This document shows positions 60,557 through 64,000 of a stretch of 64,000 nt of DNA, one piece after another. The translations under genes were made by a program, and so were the position numbers. Position 1 is the stretch's first letter, and the number at the start of each line of letters is the position of its first letter. Location: contig JANUWF010001819.1 of the NCBI GenBank assembly GCA_026120185.1, positions 2,418,001 to 2,482,000 on the forward strand, given 5' to 3'. A model generated the notes under the pieces. It saw only the letters and a program-made list of their open reading frames with translations. It was not told where the DNA came from and made no database searches. This DNA is from Voacanga thouarsii (Eukaryota > Streptophyta > Magnoliopsida > Gentianales > Apocynaceae).

Positions 60557-60843
60557 TGTTATGAAAATAATAAAATGGTTGTTTATTTTTTTGAAGTTAT
60601 CTATTTATTTTGAAGATAGATGTAATTGTTCATTTTTTTTAAATTATTAATGGATAAGATAATATTTTATTTATTAAATTTATTTTTTATCTTTTTAGAT
60701 TATATATTTAAATTTTTATAAATATAAGTTTTATGTAAACGAACAAAAGAAATAAATTGAATCTAAATGATTCTTTCATTTTTCTTGTTCTTTTCATTTT
60801 AGTTTTTATATATTTTTTTATTTTATTTTGAATTAAATTCACA
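60557..60843 (+). repeat. probable 5' LTR of a Ty1/copia element
   Basis: It starts TGTTATGAAAATAATAAAAT and ends AAATTCACA (about 287 bp). It is followed by ATACGTTATCAGCACGA, a sequence seen right after the LTR in one group of plant copia elements, where it serves as primer site. TATAAATATAAG near 60717 is a TATA candidate. The partner LTR would be to the right of the window, so the borders are provisional. Confidence 0.55.
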
Positions 60844-63800
60844 ATACGTTATCAGCACGAAACTTTACTAAAGTTATTTTAAGTTATTTTATTGAAGGTT
60901 ATAATTAAGTTGATACTACTAAGTTGTTCTATTGAAGTTTATAATCAAGTTAATACTATAGAAGTTACTCTCTTAATTGGTACAATCAAGTAGTTTGATT
61001 TTTTAAGTTTTCTAAATAAAAAAAAAATGTACTTTTTCTATTTAATTTTGTATTAACATGATGAATTTTACTAAATTTGAGTTTGCAATTTTAGATTTCA
61101 TTTAAAAAAATTATTTATCTTGAATATTAGATGTTAAAATGTATGTGGCTGCAATGCGTTTACTAGATACCATTGTAAAAGAAAATCTATTATCATCACA
61201 AAATAATACTAAATTTATAATTTTTCTTCACAATCATCTTAATGAAGAGTTAAAAGTAGAATATTTTTAAGTGAAAATTTTACCTATCTTGTTGAATAAT
61301 TTGAAAAAACGGTTTGATCACAACAAGATGATCATTCTTTCAAAAGTACGGTATGATTTGATGTACATGTGATTATTAAATCTAGTGGTGAGTATAATTA
61401 TGCGATATTTAAAGTTAGTTTGTAATTAAAATTGTGGAGAAATTTTTACCAATGAAAATATATAAGAAAAAACTTTCTTTACTTTTCATACCTCGAATGT
61501 GTACTGCAACAGCAATAGCGAGAAAATGAATTAAAGAAAAATAAAGAATTAATATCTTATTTTTTTGTAACTAAGTAAAATAATGAGTTATTAATGAAAA
61601 ATTATAAAACCCGACCAACAAGTTTTGTTTTATTCCCAAAAGTGAATATAGTTAGACCTCATGATTTTGGCTCCAAAAGAGGTCGAAATGTGATCATAGT
61701 CTTGGCTATAGACATACACACAATTATAATAGATATATTTATCGTGATCATAAAAGTTAAAATAAAGTTACGAAAAATAATGATAACGATCAAAATTGGT
61801 CAAAAAATAACGAGAAAAATAAAAGAAAATGATGTGGTTCTTACAAATTATAAAAATAAATGTTATCATTATGGCATGAAAAGTCATTGATCTCGTACCT
61901 GTCATACGGCAAAATACCTTATTGATATTTATCAGACTTCTATTGAAAAGAAAGACAAAAATACTGAAGTAAATTTCGCTCTATAACATTCTTTTCGTGA
62001 TGATGATGATAATAGTGGTACTAACTTTGAAGATGTTAATGTTGATGTAAGTCATTTGGATGTAACTGATTTCTTTGAGCATTCAGAAGGAAGAATTGAT
62101 CATTTCATTGGTGATGGAAGTGTTAAGAAGAATTAGAAGATTACTTTTAATATGTTTATATTATATTTTATATTTTTGACATTGTAATAGTAATTTGCAT
62201 TTAAAATTTTTATTTTATTATTTAAATATTTAAATTTGTAAATATTTTATTATGCTCAGATAGTTATTGTTTCATTTATTAGATATAAAAGTAGCATTGA
62301 ATATATATGCCTAATTGATAGTGGTACAACACATATCATATTAAAAGATAGAAAATACTTCTCTTACCTGAAAATGGGAGAAACAAATATTAATACTCAA
62401 TTATTAATACTATAAGTAATAGTGTAAAATTGATTGAAGGCTTTGAAATAGCTAATATATTATTACTCGGAAGAACAAATGTTATTTATAAAACGTTATT
62501 TTTTTTTTCAAAATCTCGAATAAATTTATTAAGTTTTAAAAATATTCATCAAAATAAATATCATATTGAAACAATGAAAGAAAATGAACTTGAGTATCTT
62601 TGTATTACTTAAATATTTTCGGATAAGAAATCTTTATTAGAAAAGTTATCATCTCTTTCATCTAGTATATATTGCACAAAAATTCATGCAATTGATGTGC
62701 ATTATTCAGTAACTAGAAGTTTATTAATCCTACTACATTTATCATTTGTCATGACTGTTTTGGTCATATAAGAGCCATTATGATACGAAGGATAATTGAA
62801 AATACCCATAGTCATCCTTTGAGACGTCAAAAGATTTTGATGTTAGATAAATTTCATGTGTTGTATGTTCTTAAGAAAAATTAGTTATTAAACCATCTCT
62901 AACAAAAATAAAATTTGAGTCTCCAAGATTTTTGGAAAGAATTCATTATGATATGTGATCCAATTTTCTACTATGTGGGCAATTCATATATTTTATGATT
63001 TTAATTTATGCATCAACCTAATGGTCACATGTTTGTCTCTAGTATTTACGAGATTACTTACCCAAATAATTTACTTACGAGCGCAATTTTCAGATTATTC
63101 TATTAAAAAGATCCATCTACATGATGTTGGAGAATATTCATCTCAAGTCTTTGATACTTATTGCATGTCAATTGATATTACTATTGAACATCCAGTATCT
63201 CATATTCATATCTAGTTGAATCATTTATTAAAAGATTACAATTAATTTTTAGACAATTATTAATAAAAACAAATCTCCTTACATCTGCTTGGGGGTATAT
63301 TATTTTGCATGTTGCAATATTTGTGCGTATAAGGCCAAGAAGTTATAACAAAATTTCTCCCTTGTAATTGGCTTTTGGTTCAAAGTCAAATATTTCTCAT
63401 TTGAGAATTTTTAAGTGTGTGTATTTGTACCAATAGCGCCAAATTAACGTACTAAAATGGGTGCTCAAAGAAGATTGGAGATATATATTAGATATGATTC
63501 TTCATCTATAATCAGATATGTTGAACCATTGACAAGTGATGTATTCGCAGCAAGATTTGTCGATTGTCATTTTGATAAAATTATGTTTCTTAATTGGGGA
63601 AAAACATAAACCACATAAAAAAGAGTTTGTCTAAACAACATCATTGAATTATTTAAATACGTGCACAAACGCGAGTGAACTAGAAATTCAAAAGATAATT
63701 TATTTGCAAAGACTTGCAAATCAACTGCCAGATTGTTTTATTCACTCCATAAGGATAACTAAATCACATATTCCAACAGATACTCGTAATCAAATAAAGG

Positions 63801-64000
63801 TTTTGGCAGAACAAAATGAAATTCTTATAACTACTAAATAAAAAATAGACTAGAAGCGTGGACGACCCTTTGATTCAAAATATAAAAATTTTCAAAAGAA
63901 AAGATGATTAAATAATCAAAATTATGAAATTGACGAATTAAAAAAAAATGACAAAGTGGCAACTGAAGAAAAGATTCAAATATCTGAAAATAGTGAATAG
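60844..64000 (+). mobile_element. degraded Ty1/copia element, gag to integrase, truncated by the window end
   Basis: All remnants are on the plus strand and in copia order. Gag (about 61070-61620) has MYVAAMRLLDTIVKENLLSS, LHNHLNEELKVEYF, LKKRFDH and TFHTSNVY. A knuckle-like YHYGMKSH follows near 61865. Protease (about 62300) has CLIDSGTTHIIL with the catalytic DSG. Pre-integrase has RRNLL-like text and HIETMKENELEYLCIT. Integrase pieces (62955-63215 and beyond) have RLLTQIIYLRAQFSDYSIKK, VGEYSSQVFD and HPVSHIH. Near 63650-63840 is LEIQKIIYLQRLANQLPD, the linker before RT. Many stops and shifts are present. It is not related at close range to the copia element at 42546-49251. Confidence 0.85.

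Overview
The window is nuclear DNA from a flowering plant, probably a dicot. The evidence is AT-rich sequence dense in LTR retrotransposons, a CACTA terminus of the plant type, plant-type reticulon and AlkB-like gene remnants, and one intact intron-rich gene. No species can be named from the sequence alone. I see no bacterial-style genes, rRNA, CRISPR array or complete tRNA gene.

Layout. Bases 1-2224 are the 3' end of a Ty3/gypsy element (internal tail plus a 1.5 kb LTR) that runs in from the left and sits in a decayed CACTA terminus (2225-2538). A reticulon (RTNLB) pseudogene starts at 2830. Its last coding exon is split at 3753/14165 by a gag-only, Athila/Tat-like gypsy element (3754-14159, minus strand, TSD TGGAT), which itself carries a 2.0 kb solo LTR (7906-9925, TSD GAAAG). 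Next come a Mutator-like MITE (14816-15664), an ALKBH1-like pseudogene (15925-17402), a mitovirus RdRp-derived fossil (18150-18566, minus), AT-rich MITE and microsatellite DNA, a solo gypsy LTR (21551-23051, TSD ACTTC) and a second 2.0 kb solo LTR (24180-26220, TSD TATTT).

From 27631 to 36672 lies a non-autonomous gypsy element with two 3.5 kb LTRs around only 2.0 kb of gag-derived DNA (TSD AGAAG). A third 2.0 kb solo LTR follows (37404-39444, TSD GAGGA). A 5'-truncated LINE (about 41005-49618) is split by a full-length but dead Ty1/copia element (42546-49251, minus, TSD AGCTC). That copia element has no tRNA-type primer site. Instead, the 17 bases next to its 5' LTR are complementary to a segment inside its own LTR.

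The one gene that looks functional is a FRA10AC1 homologue, 50357-60114 on the plus strand: 11 coding exons that join in frame to 258 codons. Its introns include a U12-type intron with near-consensus sites and a GC-AG intron. About 440 bp past its stop, a degraded Ty1/copia element begins (60557) and runs off the right edge.

Overall this is one spliceosome-associated gene beside about 50 kb of nested repeats and gene fossils. Six insertions have exact 5-bp target duplications, so their boundaries and nesting order can be read directly. Coordinates of decayed coding remnants are approximate; exon joins were derived by hand from reading frame and splice sites.
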